Shown here one piece after another: positions 54,002-63,023 of a stretch of DNA of 64,000 bases. A program made the position numbers and the translations under genes. Within the stretch, counting starts at the first letter, position 1, and each line of letters begins with the position of its first letter. Origin of the DNA: Pseudomonadota bacterium (lineage in GTDB: Bacteria > Pseudomonadota > Gammaproteobacteria > Xanthomonadales > SZUA-38). Below the pieces are notes generated by a model. The model made no database searches. It saw nothing but the letters and a program-made list of their open reading frames with translations, and was not told the origin of the DNA. The DNA is taken from positions 178,061 to 242,060 of the forward strand of contig JBCCCR010000006.1 of the NCBI GenBank assembly GCA_039033415.1, read 5' to 3'.

Positions 54002-55324
54002 ATGGCGCAAAGCGAACGGTCTTACCCAAACCCGCGTTACGCGTGGTACATGGTGGTGATCCTCACCATCGCCTACGTCCTGTCGTTTGTCGATCGCTAT
54101 ATCCTGGGTCTGCTGATCGAACCCATCAAGGCTGACCTCGAGCTCACGGACACCCAGATCGGCTACCTTCTGGGCCTGGCTTTTTCCGTCTTTTACGCCA
54201 CAATGGGCCTGCCGTTGGGCTACCTTGCTGACCGCAAGCGCCGCACCTTCTTGGTTGCCGCAGGCGTTGCAGTCTGGTCGGCGGCCACCGTGGCATCCGG
54301 CATGGCCAAGAACTTTGCCCACATGTTCATCGCCCGCATGACGGTCGGGGCCGGCGAGGCGACCTTAAGCCCCTGCACCATGTCGATGATCTCCGACAGC
54401 TTTCCGCGCGAAAAGCGCGGTCGACCTATTGCGTTCTACACCGCAGCGCTATCCCTCGGCGCCGGCATCGCATCGCTGCTGAGCGCCGGCATCCTGACGT
54501 GGGCGAAATCGGTGCCCGAAATCTCTGTACCGCTGCTCGGCAGTGTGGCCCCGTGGCAATTCACATTTATTGTGGTGGGCCTGCCGGGCCTGCTGCTGGC
54601 GCCGCTGGTCCTAACGCTGCGTGAGCCGCCCCGGCATCGCACGGCGGGCGCGTCGGTGGCGCCGAAGTTTTCCGTCATGCTGGCCCACGTTGGGAGCCGC
54701 TGGAAAACCTATCTGAGCTTTGTTTACTTCGTCTGCGTGATGACGATCGTCGCCTACAGCCAGGGCTGGTACGCCCCGATGTTTCTGCGAACCTGGGGCA
54801 TGGAGGCTGAGATGTACGCGACGGTCAACGCATTTGTACTGCTGGCGGTGGGCCCGCTGACGGTCAACGTGGCCGGCTGGCTGAACGACAAGTTCTACGC
54901 GCAGGGCCGCAAAGACGCACCACTGCTGATCATCATGCTGGGAGTCTGCGTGCTGGTGCCGACCGGCATCATTGCACCCCTGATGCCGAACCCCGTGGCC
55001 GCGTTTGCCGTCATCGTGTTCAACACCTGCGGCATCGCCCTGGCGTCAGCCACCGGCGTCACCGCGCTCATGAACATCACGCCCAGCGAGATCCGCGGCC
55101 AGACGGTAGCGCTCTACTACATGGTTTTGAGTCTCAGCGGATTGCTGCTGGGCCCGGGAACCGTCGGCTGGCTGTCGGACGGGGTGTTTGGCAACGAGAA
55201 CCTCAACTACGCGGTTGCTGCGGTGCCGGCCATCTTCGGCCTTCCGGCGCTGCTGCTCATTCCCTACGCCAGGCGCAGCTATCTCGCTGAGGTGGCGGCC
55301 CAGGAGAAAGCCGGCGCCGCCTAG
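54002..55324 (+). CDS. MFS transporter, Spinster-like
   Basis: 440 residues, 12 TM helices. YVLSFVDRYILGLLIEPIKA (TM1), motif A GYLADRKRRTFLV, GAGEATLSPCTMSMISDSFP with REKRGRPIAFYTAALSLGAG, pattern of Spinster/ACS-type importers used for organic acids and catabolic substrates. Third gene of the hydrolase-VOC-MFS block; likely imports the substrate of that block. Confidence 0.9.
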   Translation: MAQSERSYPNPRYAWYMVVILTIAYVLSFVDRYILGLLIEPIKADLELTDTQIGYLLGLAFSVFYATMGLPLGYLADRKRRTFLVAAGVAVWSAATVASGMAKNFAHMFIARMTVGAGEATLSPCTMSMISDSFPREKRGRPIAFYTAALSLGAGIASLLSAGILTWAKSVPEISVPLLGSVAPWQFTFIVVGLPGLLLAPLVLTLREPPRHRTAGASVAPKFSVMLAHVGSRWKTYLSFVYFVCVMTIVAYSQGWYAPMFLRTWGMEAEMYATVNAFVLLAVGPLTVNVAGWLNDKFYAQGRKDAPLLIIMLGVCVLVPTGIIAPLMPNPVAAFAVIVFNTCGIALASATGVTALMNITPSEIRGQTVALYYMVLSLSGLLLGPGTVGWLSDGVFGNENLNYAVAAVPAIFGLPALLLIPYARRSYLAEVAAQEKAGAA

Positions 55325-55360
55325 GGGGCTGTAAGAATTGCCATCCATGTGCTGGGCGCA

Positions 55361-55385
55361 GCGCGCCGAAGAACTTCGTTTTTCA
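55361..55385 (+). terminator. Weak possible terminator after the MFS gene
   Basis: CGAAGAACTTCG (55367-55378) followed by TTTTT (55379-55383). The stem is short, and with a minimal loop only about 3-4 pairs form, so it is weak evidence. Confidence 0.25.
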
Positions 55386-55423
55386 AAACGCTGCTAGGTC
55401 CGCCGGCTCCCTGAGCAACCGCG

Positions 55424-56374
55424 CTACATAAAGGGCGTCTCAAAACGGTTTGAGTTCATGTAGCAGCTCACCAGCGCCCATTTCAGATTAAGCCCAATGC
55501 GATCCGCGGTGGGCACGGTGAACGCGTAGCCGTGCTCTTTCATGCTGTCGCCCATAGCTTCGCTCAGGTACACCACCAGCGAATCCCGGGTGAAAATGCC
55601 CTCGTAGTTGTTGATCGGCCAGTCGACCAGAAACAGGCTGACCCGGAAACGACGATCTTCTTTGTCGGTAAACCAGGCCTGCCCGCCCTGGTCGTGAAGC
55701 CGCAGGCCTTCGTACCGCTCGTATGGCTCATCGCGCCCGCCGCCCACGCCAGGGATATCGGCGTAACACTCGAAGCGACGGATCCGGTGGAGCTGAAAGT
55801 CCTGCCCGGACCCAGTGAAGGCCATCCATAGGTGTCGTTCGCTGATGACCACCTCCGTGGGCAGATCCTTCGCGCAGCTCTGGCGAGAGGTCGCCCGAAA
55901 CTGTGCCGGCTCACGTCGCCAGAGCAGCTCGCAGGCGTCCGCGGCGGGGAGCTGATCACCGGGCGGCAGGTTGCCCGTACCTACACCGGGTTCCAGCACC
56001 CACATTTGCATCTGGACGGTGGCCGTCTCGGGCTCCGGCCTCAGCGACCACAGCTGGCTGCCGGTGGCTTTCTCAAAGTCGCTGTCCCAGTACCCGGACA
56101 CCACAAAGACGTGCTCACCCAGCGCGCTGCCGGGCACCGATTCAACCACCTGATGTATGCGCCGGTGTTTTTCGCTGCGATCACCGCGCACGTCGAAGTA
56201 GCTCTGATTGGCGTTATCGAACCCGCCCTGCAACATCGTCGCAATCACCATAAGGTCACGCTCGTAGGGCTGGCTGTCCTGCCCCTGCGCCCAGCCCATC
56301 GTCGGCGTGACCGCAAAAAGACTTAAGCAAAAAAACCTGAGCGCAATCCAACCAGGGCTCCGTCGTTGATTCAT
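55424..56374 (-). CDS. CpcT/CpeT-like exported protein
   Basis: 316 residues with a signal peptide (FFCLSLFAVTPTMGWAQG). The N-terminal region IATMLQGGFDNANQSYFDVR, the HRRIHQVVESVPGSALGEHV stretch and the Cys-containing C-terminal half resemble the CpcT/CpeT family, whose cyanobacterial members attach phycobilins. No phycobiliprotein gene is present, so the role must differ, probably binding a small ligand in the periplasm. 12 bases upstream of the next VOC gene start on the same strand. Confidence 0.72.
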   Translation of the reverse strand: MNQRRSPGWIALRFFCLSLFAVTPTMGWAQGQDSQPYERDLMVIATMLQGGFDNANQSYFDVRGDRSEKHRRIHQVVESVPGSALGEHVFVVSGYWDSDFEKATGSQLWSLRPEPETATVQMQMWVLEPGVGTGNLPPGDQLPAADACELLWRREPAQFRATSRQSCAKDLPTEVVISERHLWMAFTGSGQDFQLHRIRRFECYADIPGVGGGRDEPYERYEGLRLHDQGGQAWFTDKEDRRFRVSLFLVDWPINNYEGIFTRDSLVVYLSEAMGDSMKEHGYAFTVPTADRIGLNLKWALVSCYMNSNRFETPFM

Positions 56375-56386
56375 ATTATCGTTTCC

Positions 56387-57322
56387 CTATTGCGAAAAAA
56401 TATCGATACGCAGCCCCGCGGGTGTGTGCGCGGTCAGCGCGGCGCCCGACCCCGGCAGCACCTGAACCGGCTCATGCTCTGAAATGGGGCCACCGGCTTC
56501 GGCAAGCTGTGCGGCCAGAGCTGCAAGGTCAGCACAACGATAGTTTACGTGCAGCACGCCGAGCGACTTGGGCTTGGCCAGGGGGTATCGGTCGACGCCT
56601 TCAACGCCGCGGTACTGAATCAGCTCCATCTGGCCGAAGTGCTGGCCCGCTTCGCCCCAGATGCTGATATCCAGCTCAGCTCCGGCAGGCAAGCCGACCA
56701 TCTTTTCCACCTCAGGTCCGGACAGGAGGTTGTGCGTCAACAGCTGCATACCAAAACCCTGCTCAAAATACCGCCGCTCCGCGGCCGCGTCGCCCACGAT
56801 CGTGATCAGCGGGCCTACGCCGGCGAACCCGTGCGCGGTAAAGGGGTGGCTCTGGCCCAGCACCTGAAGCAGGACCACGTTGATCGCGTCGTGAGACGGC
56901 AAATGAACCTCGCGGAAAACGGTGCCGTCAGGCGCCTCTACCTCGCTGCAGTGATCATTGCGGAACGCCCAGCCCCGCTGCTGCAGCTCAGCCATACGGC
57001 GCGGCAGATCGTCGACATAAATGTCCAGGTTTTTGGGGCACAGATCGAACACCTCAGCACCCTGCCGAATCGGTGGTTCAGGTTCATGAAACTCCACCAG
57101 ATGCAGGCCACCCGCCGTTAGCCCGGGCGTTCGAAGCAGCGCCTGCTGGACTATGTCCTCCGGCTCAATCCCCCACAGCCAGGCGAGCTCGGGATCGTGT
57201 CCAACTCGAAGCTCTTCGCACGAAAGGCCGAACGTCTTCTGCCACAGTTCCAGCGCCGCAGCGAGACTGGCAACGCCCACCGATACGCTCGACCAGCCAC
57301 CGAGCCGTACGCTTCGGTTCAT
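56387..57322 (-). CDS. Two-domain VOC protein
   Basis: 311 residues: SSVSVGVASLAAALELWQKTFGL opens the first module, NLDIYVDDLPRRMAELQQRG closes it, FAGVGPLITIVGDAAAERRY opens the second, ending SGAALTAHTPAGLRIDIFSQ. Similar in size and layout to the VOC protein at 48.6 kb. Catalytic type unknown. Lies between the CpcT-like gene and the TPR-like gene, same strand. Confidence 0.85.
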   Translation of the reverse strand: MNRSVRLGGWSSVSVGVASLAAALELWQKTFGLSCEELRVGHDPELAWLWGIEPEDIVQQALLRTPGLTAGGLHLVEFHEPEPPIRQGAEVFDLCPKNLDIYVDDLPRRMAELQQRGWAFRNDHCSEVEAPDGTVFREVHLPSHDAINVVLLQVLGQSHPFTAHGFAGVGPLITIVGDAAAERRYFEQGFGMQLLTHNLLSGPEVEKMVGLPAGAELDISIWGEAGQHFGQMELIQYRGVEGVDRYPLAKPKSLGVLHVNYRCADLAALAAQLAEAGGPISEHEPVQVLPGSGAALTAHTPAGLRIDIFSQ

Positions 57323-57355
57323 CGGCCCGCGCCACGCCGCGCGCAGCTCAGTCGA

Positions 57356-57994
57356 TCATGGCGCAATGGCCAGATCCTGGCGAATCTCCTCGATCAGCAT
57401 ACCGACGTAGTAATCGCTCGACTGCTTGCCGGCTTCGTCGAGGTAGGCTGTCAGGTCGACTTTGGTGATCTTGACCCCGCACTCATCGAAGTCTCCCCGC
57501 ACATAGTGACGAGGCAGAGACACCAGCGCCGCGAGCCGCCGATTGCGCGCCGAACGCTGCCAGAGGTCCAGCGCCTTACAGGTGTTCTGCTCGATGGTTT
57601 GCCCGAGCAGATAAAGATAGCCGATCACAAACGTGGATTGCGGATAGTCTTTGGACAACGCCTTCAGGCGGTAGGGCATCGCTTCCTCACCCCGCCCGGA
57701 ATAGCCGTAGGCCCGGCCCAGCTGATAGTTAAGGCGTGGATTCTCCGGGTCAGCCGCCACCGCTTTGGTGCAGGCGGCGATCGCGGCGGACTTATCCATG
57801 CCCGACCGGCTCACAGGATCAGCGACATGCCCGGGATCCCGACCGTGTGAGGTCAGGCGGTCGCATTCAGTGACCTCCTGGGACCAGCGCGAAAAGTCGT
57901 AGTCTTCGAATTCGACGGCCTGTGCTGACGCCAAACCGGCACCGATCAACAGCGCGGCCGCAGCAGCGTGCCGGCAACGGGAAAGTGGGTTCAT
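57356..57994 (-). CDS. Periplasmic TPR/Sel1-like protein
   Basis: 212 residues from ATG 57994 (CAGGAG 8 bases upstream; a 170-codon upstream extension is non-conserved). Signal peptide ending GLASAQAVEF, then repeat-like helices: KSAAIAACTKAVAADPENPR, NYQLGRAYGYSGRGEEAMPY, FVIGYLYLLGQTIEQNTCKA. Probably a protein-interaction solenoid. Four Cys (in ECDRL, IAACTKA, NTCKAL, DECGV) could form disulfides. Function unknown. Confidence 0.78.
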   Translation of the reverse strand: MNPLSRCRHAAAAALLIGAGLASAQAVEFEDYDFSRWSQEVTECDRLTSHGRDPGHVADPVSRSGMDKSAAIAACTKAVAADPENPRLNYQLGRAYGYSGRGEEAMPYRLKALSKDYPQSTFVIGYLYLLGQTIEQNTCKALDLWQRSARNRRLAALVSLPRHYVRGDFDECGVKITKVDLTAYLDEAGKQSSDYYVGMLIEEIRQDLAIAP

Positions 57995-58083
57995 AGAGCT
58001 GACTCCTGGACATGAATGAGCGCCGGATTGCGGCCGGCCAAGGAAGACGAGGCAATGTAGCATAAGCCTTCGGCGAGGCCAGC

Positions 58084-59316
58084 TTAGGCTGGGGCGGGGC
58101 TCGTCGAAAAACGCCGCATCAGAAGCAGAGCCATAGCGGCAAGCACAACGATTCCCAGATAGAGGAGAAACACCAGCTCGTAAGAGCCGGTAACGTCGCT
58201 GATATGGCCGGCGAGCGGTGCCGTCGGCGCCGTAATCGGAATATGCATTGGGCTCTGAATCCCAAAAGCCCGACCGAAGCTGCGGGCACCAAACGATCGG
58301 GAGATCATGGAGGTCCACACCGGGGTGGTGCTTCCGGCGGCGCCGCCGAGCAGCACGCTGGCGAGGATGAGACCCTCGTAGCTCTGAAAAGACCAGAAGG
58401 TGACTAGCGCTGAGCTCATCAGCAGCACCGCGAGCAGAGCCACCGGCCCGATACCAAAACGATCCGCCAGCGAACCGGTCACCACCTTCCCGCCCAGCGA
58501 GCAAAAGGCCACGATCGAATACAGCAGCGCGGTCTGCTGGCCGCTAAAGCCCAGGTCCTTGGTGTGCAGACTCAAGTTTGCCAGCATGCCGAGCGTGACG
58601 CCGAGCAGCGCCCCGGAGTAGACGGTCTGAAGGTACAGCGTTGGACTGCGAAACAGCCGACGGAACGACCAGTCGGCGGCCTGTGTTGAGGTCGAAGCCG
58701 CGTCGTCTTGGGCTGCCGGCGCCTCCGGCTCTAGCCCGCGGTCCTCGGGAAAATTCGCCAGCACGCGGTAAAAGACCGGCGCCAGCGCAATCACGCCCAA
58801 CCCCAGAAACATCATCGACGTGCGCCAGCCGTAAGCGACAAACAGAAACGCCAGCGCCGGAGGCGCGAGAAAGCCGCCGATCGACGAACCCGTCAGCGAT
58901 ACCCCGAGCGCCAGCCCGCGATTTTTTCGGAACCAGCGGGCGATCAGAGCTGAGCTGGGCAGCATGCCAAGCGATAAGACCCCAAGCGGAATCAGCGTCG
59001 CGTAAACCACCCATACCTGAACAAGCTGCCCGGCCTGACTGATCAGCACCATCCCGCTGCCCATGCTGACGGCGCCGACCGCCACCAGGTGTCGGGCAGA
59101 CTTCTTGTCCACCCACATGCCGACAAACGGCGACATGATGTTGGAACCCGCCGTGATGAGCGTTTCGATCAGCGTAATCCGGGCGCGCGTGGCGCCGAAC
59201 TCGTCCTCAAACGCCGACGTGTACATGCCCATCGACCAGAAGATCAGCCCGCCCTGAAGGGCGTTGCCGAGCACACCCATGGAAGTGATCGCCCAGCCGT
59301 AAAATGGTTTGCGCAT
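58084..59316 (-). CDS. MFS transporter, OFA/MCT-like
   Basis: 410 residues, 12 TM helices; KPFYGWAITSMGVLGNALQG at the start and MWVDKKSARHLVAVGA (motif A variant) are typical of the oxalate/formate and monocarboxylate branch, as is ARWFRKNRGLALGVSLTGSS. Likely moves a monocarboxylate. Its gene is followed by the TPR-like gene on the same strand and is divergent from the unknown gene at 59.4 kb. Confidence 0.88.
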   Translation of the reverse strand: MRKPFYGWAITSMGVLGNALQGGLIFWSMGMYTSAFEDEFGATRARITLIETLITAGSNIMSPFVGMWVDKKSARHLVAVGAVSMGSGMVLISQAGQLVQVWVVYATLIPLGVLSLGMLPSSALIARWFRKNRGLALGVSLTGSSIGGFLAPPALAFLFVAYGWRTSMMFLGLGVIALAPVFYRVLANFPEDRGLEPEAPAAQDDAASTSTQAADWSFRRLFRSPTLYLQTVYSGALLGVTLGMLANLSLHTKDLGFSGQQTALLYSIVAFCSLGGKVVTGSLADRFGIGPVALLAVLLMSSALVTFWSFQSYEGLILASVLLGGAAGSTTPVWTSMISRSFGARSFGRAFGIQSPMHIPITAPTAPLAGHISDVTGSYELVFLLYLGIVVLAAMALLLMRRFSTSPAPA

Positions 59317-59380
59317 ACGTGTCCTTAACAGCGGCCTGTGGGTCCCCTATGATCGAACCGCTCACAGATGGAGAACGATC

Positions 59381-60142
59381 GTGAAACCCCATGAAACCAT
59401 ATACGGGCAGGTGAAGTACACGAGTCGCAAACCCGACCGGCTGGGCGCCGAGCGCGGCCGCGAGCAGTTCACCATCACGCGCCACGGCAACGGCTGGCGG
59501 ACGCTGCGGGCGCACTGCGAAATCGACGACGCACCCAACGTGATGCGCGACGTGATGCTGACCGTCGACGACAGCTGGACCACCCGCGAAGCCTACGTGC
59601 GCCTGAGCGTCGGCGATCAATTTATGGGCGCCACCTGGTATCGCTTCGAGGACCGCTTTGCCGAGTGTGAGGGGGTGCTGGCGGACCGCGGCCGGTTCAG
59701 CGACCGCGTGGAATACGATCAGCCCGGCGATCTGTTCGGCACCCACCCGATCCAGGGTGATGCTTGGCACCTGCATTCACTGGACGTCAGCAACGGACCG
59801 ACGGTCAAAATTTTTGACCGCTTTTTGATGACCTCGCTCGATCATCGCGGTGCGACCGGACCGGAGCTGGTCTGGCACGATCCGGGCATGCGCATCGAAT
59901 ACGTCGGTCCCGAGACGGTCACCGTCGCCGCAGGCACCTTTGACGCCCTGCACTTTTGCTACGGGGACCGCTCCAGCACGGCGTTGGGTTCCAACGAAAG
60001 CGGCGAGCATCCGCCCTACGAGATCTGGACGACAGCCGACGGCGAGTACGTGCTGCTCAAAGCGGGCGTCGCCGGGTACATGCAGACCCACTACGAGCTC
60101 ACTGACCTCAAGCGTGAGCCGCCGCAAACTGATTCCGGCTGA
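59381..60142 (+). CDS. Conserved-looking protein of unknown function
   Basis: 253 residues from GTG 59381, with GGAGA 6 bases upstream; an ORF reading from 59309 lacks such a site. No signal peptide. Mostly beta-strand, Trp/Asp-rich: QFTITRHGNGWRTLRAHCEI, FMGATWYRFEDRFAECEGVL, IEYVGPETVTVAAGTFDALH, EIWTTADGEYVLLKAGVAG. The PETVTVAAGTFDALHF and YEIWTTADGEYVLLKA pattern resembles DUF3108-type beta proteins, only loosely. Divergent from the OFA-like transporter, converging on the FAD oxidase. Confidence 0.75.
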   Translation: MKPHETIYGQVKYTSRKPDRLGAERGREQFTITRHGNGWRTLRAHCEIDDAPNVMRDVMLTVDDSWTTREAYVRLSVGDQFMGATWYRFEDRFAECEGVLADRGRFSDRVEYDQPGDLFGTHPIQGDAWHLHSLDVSNGPTVKIFDRFLMTSLDHRGATGPELVWHDPGMRIEYVGPETVTVAAGTFDALHFCYGDRSSTALGSNESGEHPPYEIWTTADGEYVLLKAGVAGYMQTHYELTDLKREPPQTDSG

Positions 60143-60153
60143 GCCGGCAGTAA

Positions 60154-61791
60154 TTAATCGATCGGTTTGCTGGCCGGCAGACCCAACGCGCCGGGATTCA
60201 TCAGGCCCGAGGGATCCAGAGACTGCTTCAGTGCGGCGACCAGCTCAGCGGCGACCGGCGACAGCGAGTCATAGTAGGGATAAGTGCGGCCAATCTGCGT
60301 ACTGGCTGCGCCCCGGGCCTGGAAAAAGGCCACGATTTCACGACGGATCGTCTCGACCAGCGCCCTGCCCTTTGGATTGGGTTCCGGCTCGGTCAGCTTC
60401 TTCAGGTGTGAAGGCTCCGGCGTGCTGCGGTGCAGCGGCAGCCACTCGTCATACCACCGCAGCACCGGCTCGTAGCTGAACGCATGGTTGGAGATCGCCA
60501 CGAACAACTGGCTGAACGTCACGCGATTCGCGGCCATGGCGTCTGCATGCGACGCAAAGATGCGGTTCACGCCCTCGATGGTTTCCGCGGCGTCTTCATG
60601 GGCAACCTTTGAATTCAGCGCCGCCCAGCGGTCGCCGTCACCGCCGAGGATTCCGTTCAGCGGTTCAAAAAGGTTGGCCCGCACCGCGCGCGGGATCGAG
60701 TCGGCAATCTCAGCGCCGCGGTGCCGCAACGCGAGCTCGCAGCAGGTCGCTCGATCGGCAGCCACGGCTTCATCGGTGTTGCCGGCACACACCAGATGCA
60801 GCGAATAAACGTCGTCTCCCGCGACACCCCGGCCGGCAGCGGCGATCCCGGCGCCGGCCCTTAACCCCTGTTTCTTCACCACGTTGAGGAGGCGCTTGAT
60901 ATCAGCCTTGAGGTCGGCCTCTTTCATGCTGCGCCGGTTGGTCTCCGGATCAAAGACGTAGACCTCTTCCGCGCAGCCCGATCGAGCGATGTCGGACAGC
61001 GCCGCGGCTGCGTCCGCGGCCGTCGCAAAAACAAACGATGCGTAGTCGTTAGCGCTCGGCTTCTTGATCAGCCGCAGCGTGGCCGCCGCCTTGACGCCGA
61101 GCGCGCCGGCGTCGTGCACAAACAGACCGGTCAGGTCGGGTCCGTAGCTGCGGTAGAAGCCTTTGCCGTTTTTGAAGCCAGCCTGACCTGTCGTCAGCAC
61201 GTTGCCGTTGGCGGTGACCACCTCGAGCCCGAGCACCAGCTCCGCGCCGGAGCCGTAACGTGCCGTACCCATGAACAGCGCGCCGTTCGACAGCCCGCCG
61301 CCGACCGTGGCACAGGCGCCGGAAAACGTTCCGAAAAACGGTAGCCGCAGGCCTAGCGGGTCGAGCGTTTCATAAATGGCTTTCCACGTGACGCCCGCCT
61401 CGACGGTAATGGTCATGTTCTCCGGGCTGACCTCCAGGATCGCATCGAGCGCTGACGTGTCGACGACCACCGCCTGGCGGCGGTCCGGCAGGTAACCTCC
61501 GGTGTAGCTCATCCCGCCGCCGCGCGGAAATACGGCAAAACCCTGCGCGGTGATCAGCCCGACCGCGTCGGCCAGACGCTGACGATCGGCGGGACGAATC
61601 ACCAGCCGAGCCGTCTCGCCCTGGCTGTAGACATCGCTGGACAGGCGCTCCCGCGCCGCGCTGTCGCTGATGATCTCGTCGGGCGCCAGCACGCGAGACA
61701 GGGCTTCGATCAGCCTGGAGGCGGCTGCGTTCAGTTCATCAGGCGGGCTTACGGGTGCGACAGAAGTGACGCTTTCAGATTTCGTTAACAT
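60154..61791 (-). CDS. FAD-linked oxidase (GlcD/VAO type)
   Basis: 545 residues. PCMH-type FAD domain: FAVFPRGGGMSYTGGYLPDR, TITVEAGVTWKAIYETLD, GTFSGACATVGGGLSNGALF, GSGAELVLGLEVVTANGNVL; C-terminal oxidase domain with HLKKLTEPEPNPKGRALVET and ending SLDPSGLMNPGALGL, typical of FAD-linked oxidases acting on 2-hydroxy acids or aromatic alcohols. Substrate unknown. Divergent from the Bcr/CflA-like gene with only 22 bases between. Confidence 0.9.
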   Translation of the reverse strand: MLTKSESVTSVAPVSPPDELNAAASRLIEALSRVLAPDEIISDSAARERLSSDVYSQGETARLVIRPADRQRLADAVGLITAQGFAVFPRGGGMSYTGGYLPDRRQAVVVDTSALDAILEVSPENMTITVEAGVTWKAIYETLDPLGLRLPFFGTFSGACATVGGGLSNGALFMGTARYGSGAELVLGLEVVTANGNVLTTGQAGFKNGKGFYRSYGPDLTGLFVHDAGALGVKAAATLRLIKKPSANDYASFVFATAADAAAALSDIARSGCAEEVYVFDPETNRRSMKEADLKADIKRLLNVVKKQGLRAGAGIAAAGRGVAGDDVYSLHLVCAGNTDEAVAADRATCCELALRHRGAEIADSIPRAVRANLFEPLNGILGGDGDRWAALNSKVAHEDAAETIEGVNRIFASHADAMAANRVTFSQLFVAISNHAFSYEPVLRWYDEWLPLHRSTPEPSHLKKLTEPEPNPKGRALVETIRREIVAFFQARGAASTQIGRTYPYYDSLSPVAAELVAALKQSLDPSGLMNPGALGLPASKPID

Positions 61792-61813
61792 CTGAATAAT
61801 TTATCATGGGTGG

Positions 61814-63019
61814 ATGGCTAACGCTGAGCGAGAAGTCCCCTCCGTCTGGCTGCTTGGCGTCGCCAGCGGTTTGTCGCCCTTTGGCATGGCGGTTGTGGTG
61901 CCTGCCCTTGGGAGCGTGAGCGAACGTTTTTCCGCCGATTTCCTGTCGGTGCAGTTTTTGGTTTCCGCCTATCTGCTGGGCCTGTCGATCGCCCAGCCCG
62001 CTTGCGGCTTTCTATGCGATCGCTACGGCCGCCGGCCGGTAATGCTCGTCGGGTTCCTGGTTTTTGTGGCGGCCAGCCTGCTGTGCGCGGTGGCGCCGAC
62101 GCTGGAGCTGCTGATCGCCGCGCGCTTTGTGCAGGCGGCGGGCGTCAGCGTTGGCACGGTGGCGAGCCGCGCCATCCTGAGGGATACCCGGAGCGCGGAC
62201 AAGGTCGCCGAGGGAATGTCCTATATCGCTGCAACCATGGGCCTGGCGCCGGTGGTGGCCCCCATCGCCGGCGGCGTGCTGGACTCCGCCACCGGCTATG
62301 CGTGGATATTTGTGTTCTCAGCCGCCATGGGCCTGCTGGTGCTGGTCAATATGCTGATGCATCTTTCCGAAACGTTACCTAAAGAGGCGCCTCAGCCCCG
62401 CTGGCGCGACTGGCTGGTCAGCTACGGCGACCTGCTGCGATCGAAAAAATTTGTCGGCAGCACCCTGGTTTTCGGTTTTGTTCAGGGCACGTTCTTTTCT
62501 TTTATGGCGATCGGCGCGGCCCATTTTGCCGCTGCGTTCGGCTACAGCTCATCCCGCTTCGGGACCATCTGGGGGCTGATGGCGTTGGCATACGTGCTTG
62601 GCGCCTGGCTCGGTGCCCGCACCACCCGGGCGTATGGTACCCGGCGTGTGGTGAGCGCCAGCGTGCTGCTGGCGGTGGCTGGTGGCGCAGTGCTGGCCTT
62701 GCTGAACGTTTTGATGGAATCGTCACCGATGACCATCCTGGTCCCGCTGGGCTTTCTAATGACCCTATCCGGGGCTATCACGCCCGGCGCGATGGCCGGC
62801 GCAATCCAGGCCCATCCGGTGATCGCTGGCACCGCCTCTGGCCTCTCGAGCGCGATCGGCCTGCTTGTCGGAGGTCTCTTCACGATCCTCGCCGGCGCGG
62901 TCTACACCGGGGCCTTTGCGCCGATTGCGCTCCTGATTTTTGGCACCTGCCTGGCCACCGCAGCCAGCTGGTGGCTGGCGGAGCAGGAACCCCTGCCGGC
63001 GGCGATGCCGCAGAAATAG
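61814..63019 (+). CDS. MFS transporter, Bcr/CflA-like drug exporter
   Basis: 401 residues, 12 TM; PALGSVSERFSADFLSVQFL then SIAQPACGFLCDRYGRRPVM (motif A), RFVQAAGVSVGTVASRAILRD (motif C-like) are the Bcr/CflA pattern. Export of a drug or pathway product is likely. ATG 61814 follows GGGTGG immediately. Converges on the quinone oxidoreductase with 4 bases between. Confidence 0.9.
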   Translation: MANAEREVPSVWLLGVASGLSPFGMAVVVPALGSVSERFSADFLSVQFLVSAYLLGLSIAQPACGFLCDRYGRRPVMLVGFLVFVAASLLCAVAPTLELLIAARFVQAAGVSVGTVASRAILRDTRSADKVAEGMSYIAATMGLAPVVAPIAGGVLDSATGYAWIFVFSAAMGLLVLVNMLMHLSETLPKEAPQPRWRDWLVSYGDLLRSKKFVGSTLVFGFVQGTFFSFMAIGAAHFAAAFGYSSSRFGTIWGLMALAYVLGAWLGARTTRAYGTRRVVSASVLLAVAGGAVLALLNVLMESSPMTILVPLGFLMTLSGAITPGAMAGAIQAHPVIAGTASGLSSAIGLLVGGLFTILAGAVYTGAFAPIALLIFGTCLATAASWWLAEQEPLPAAMPQK

Positions 63020-63023
63020 CGTG

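Noticed and set aside
57995..58504. 170-residue N-terminal extension of the TPR-like protein
   Set aside because: It overlaps the OFA-like transporter coding region on the same strand in another frame, and the signal peptide begins at ATG 57994.
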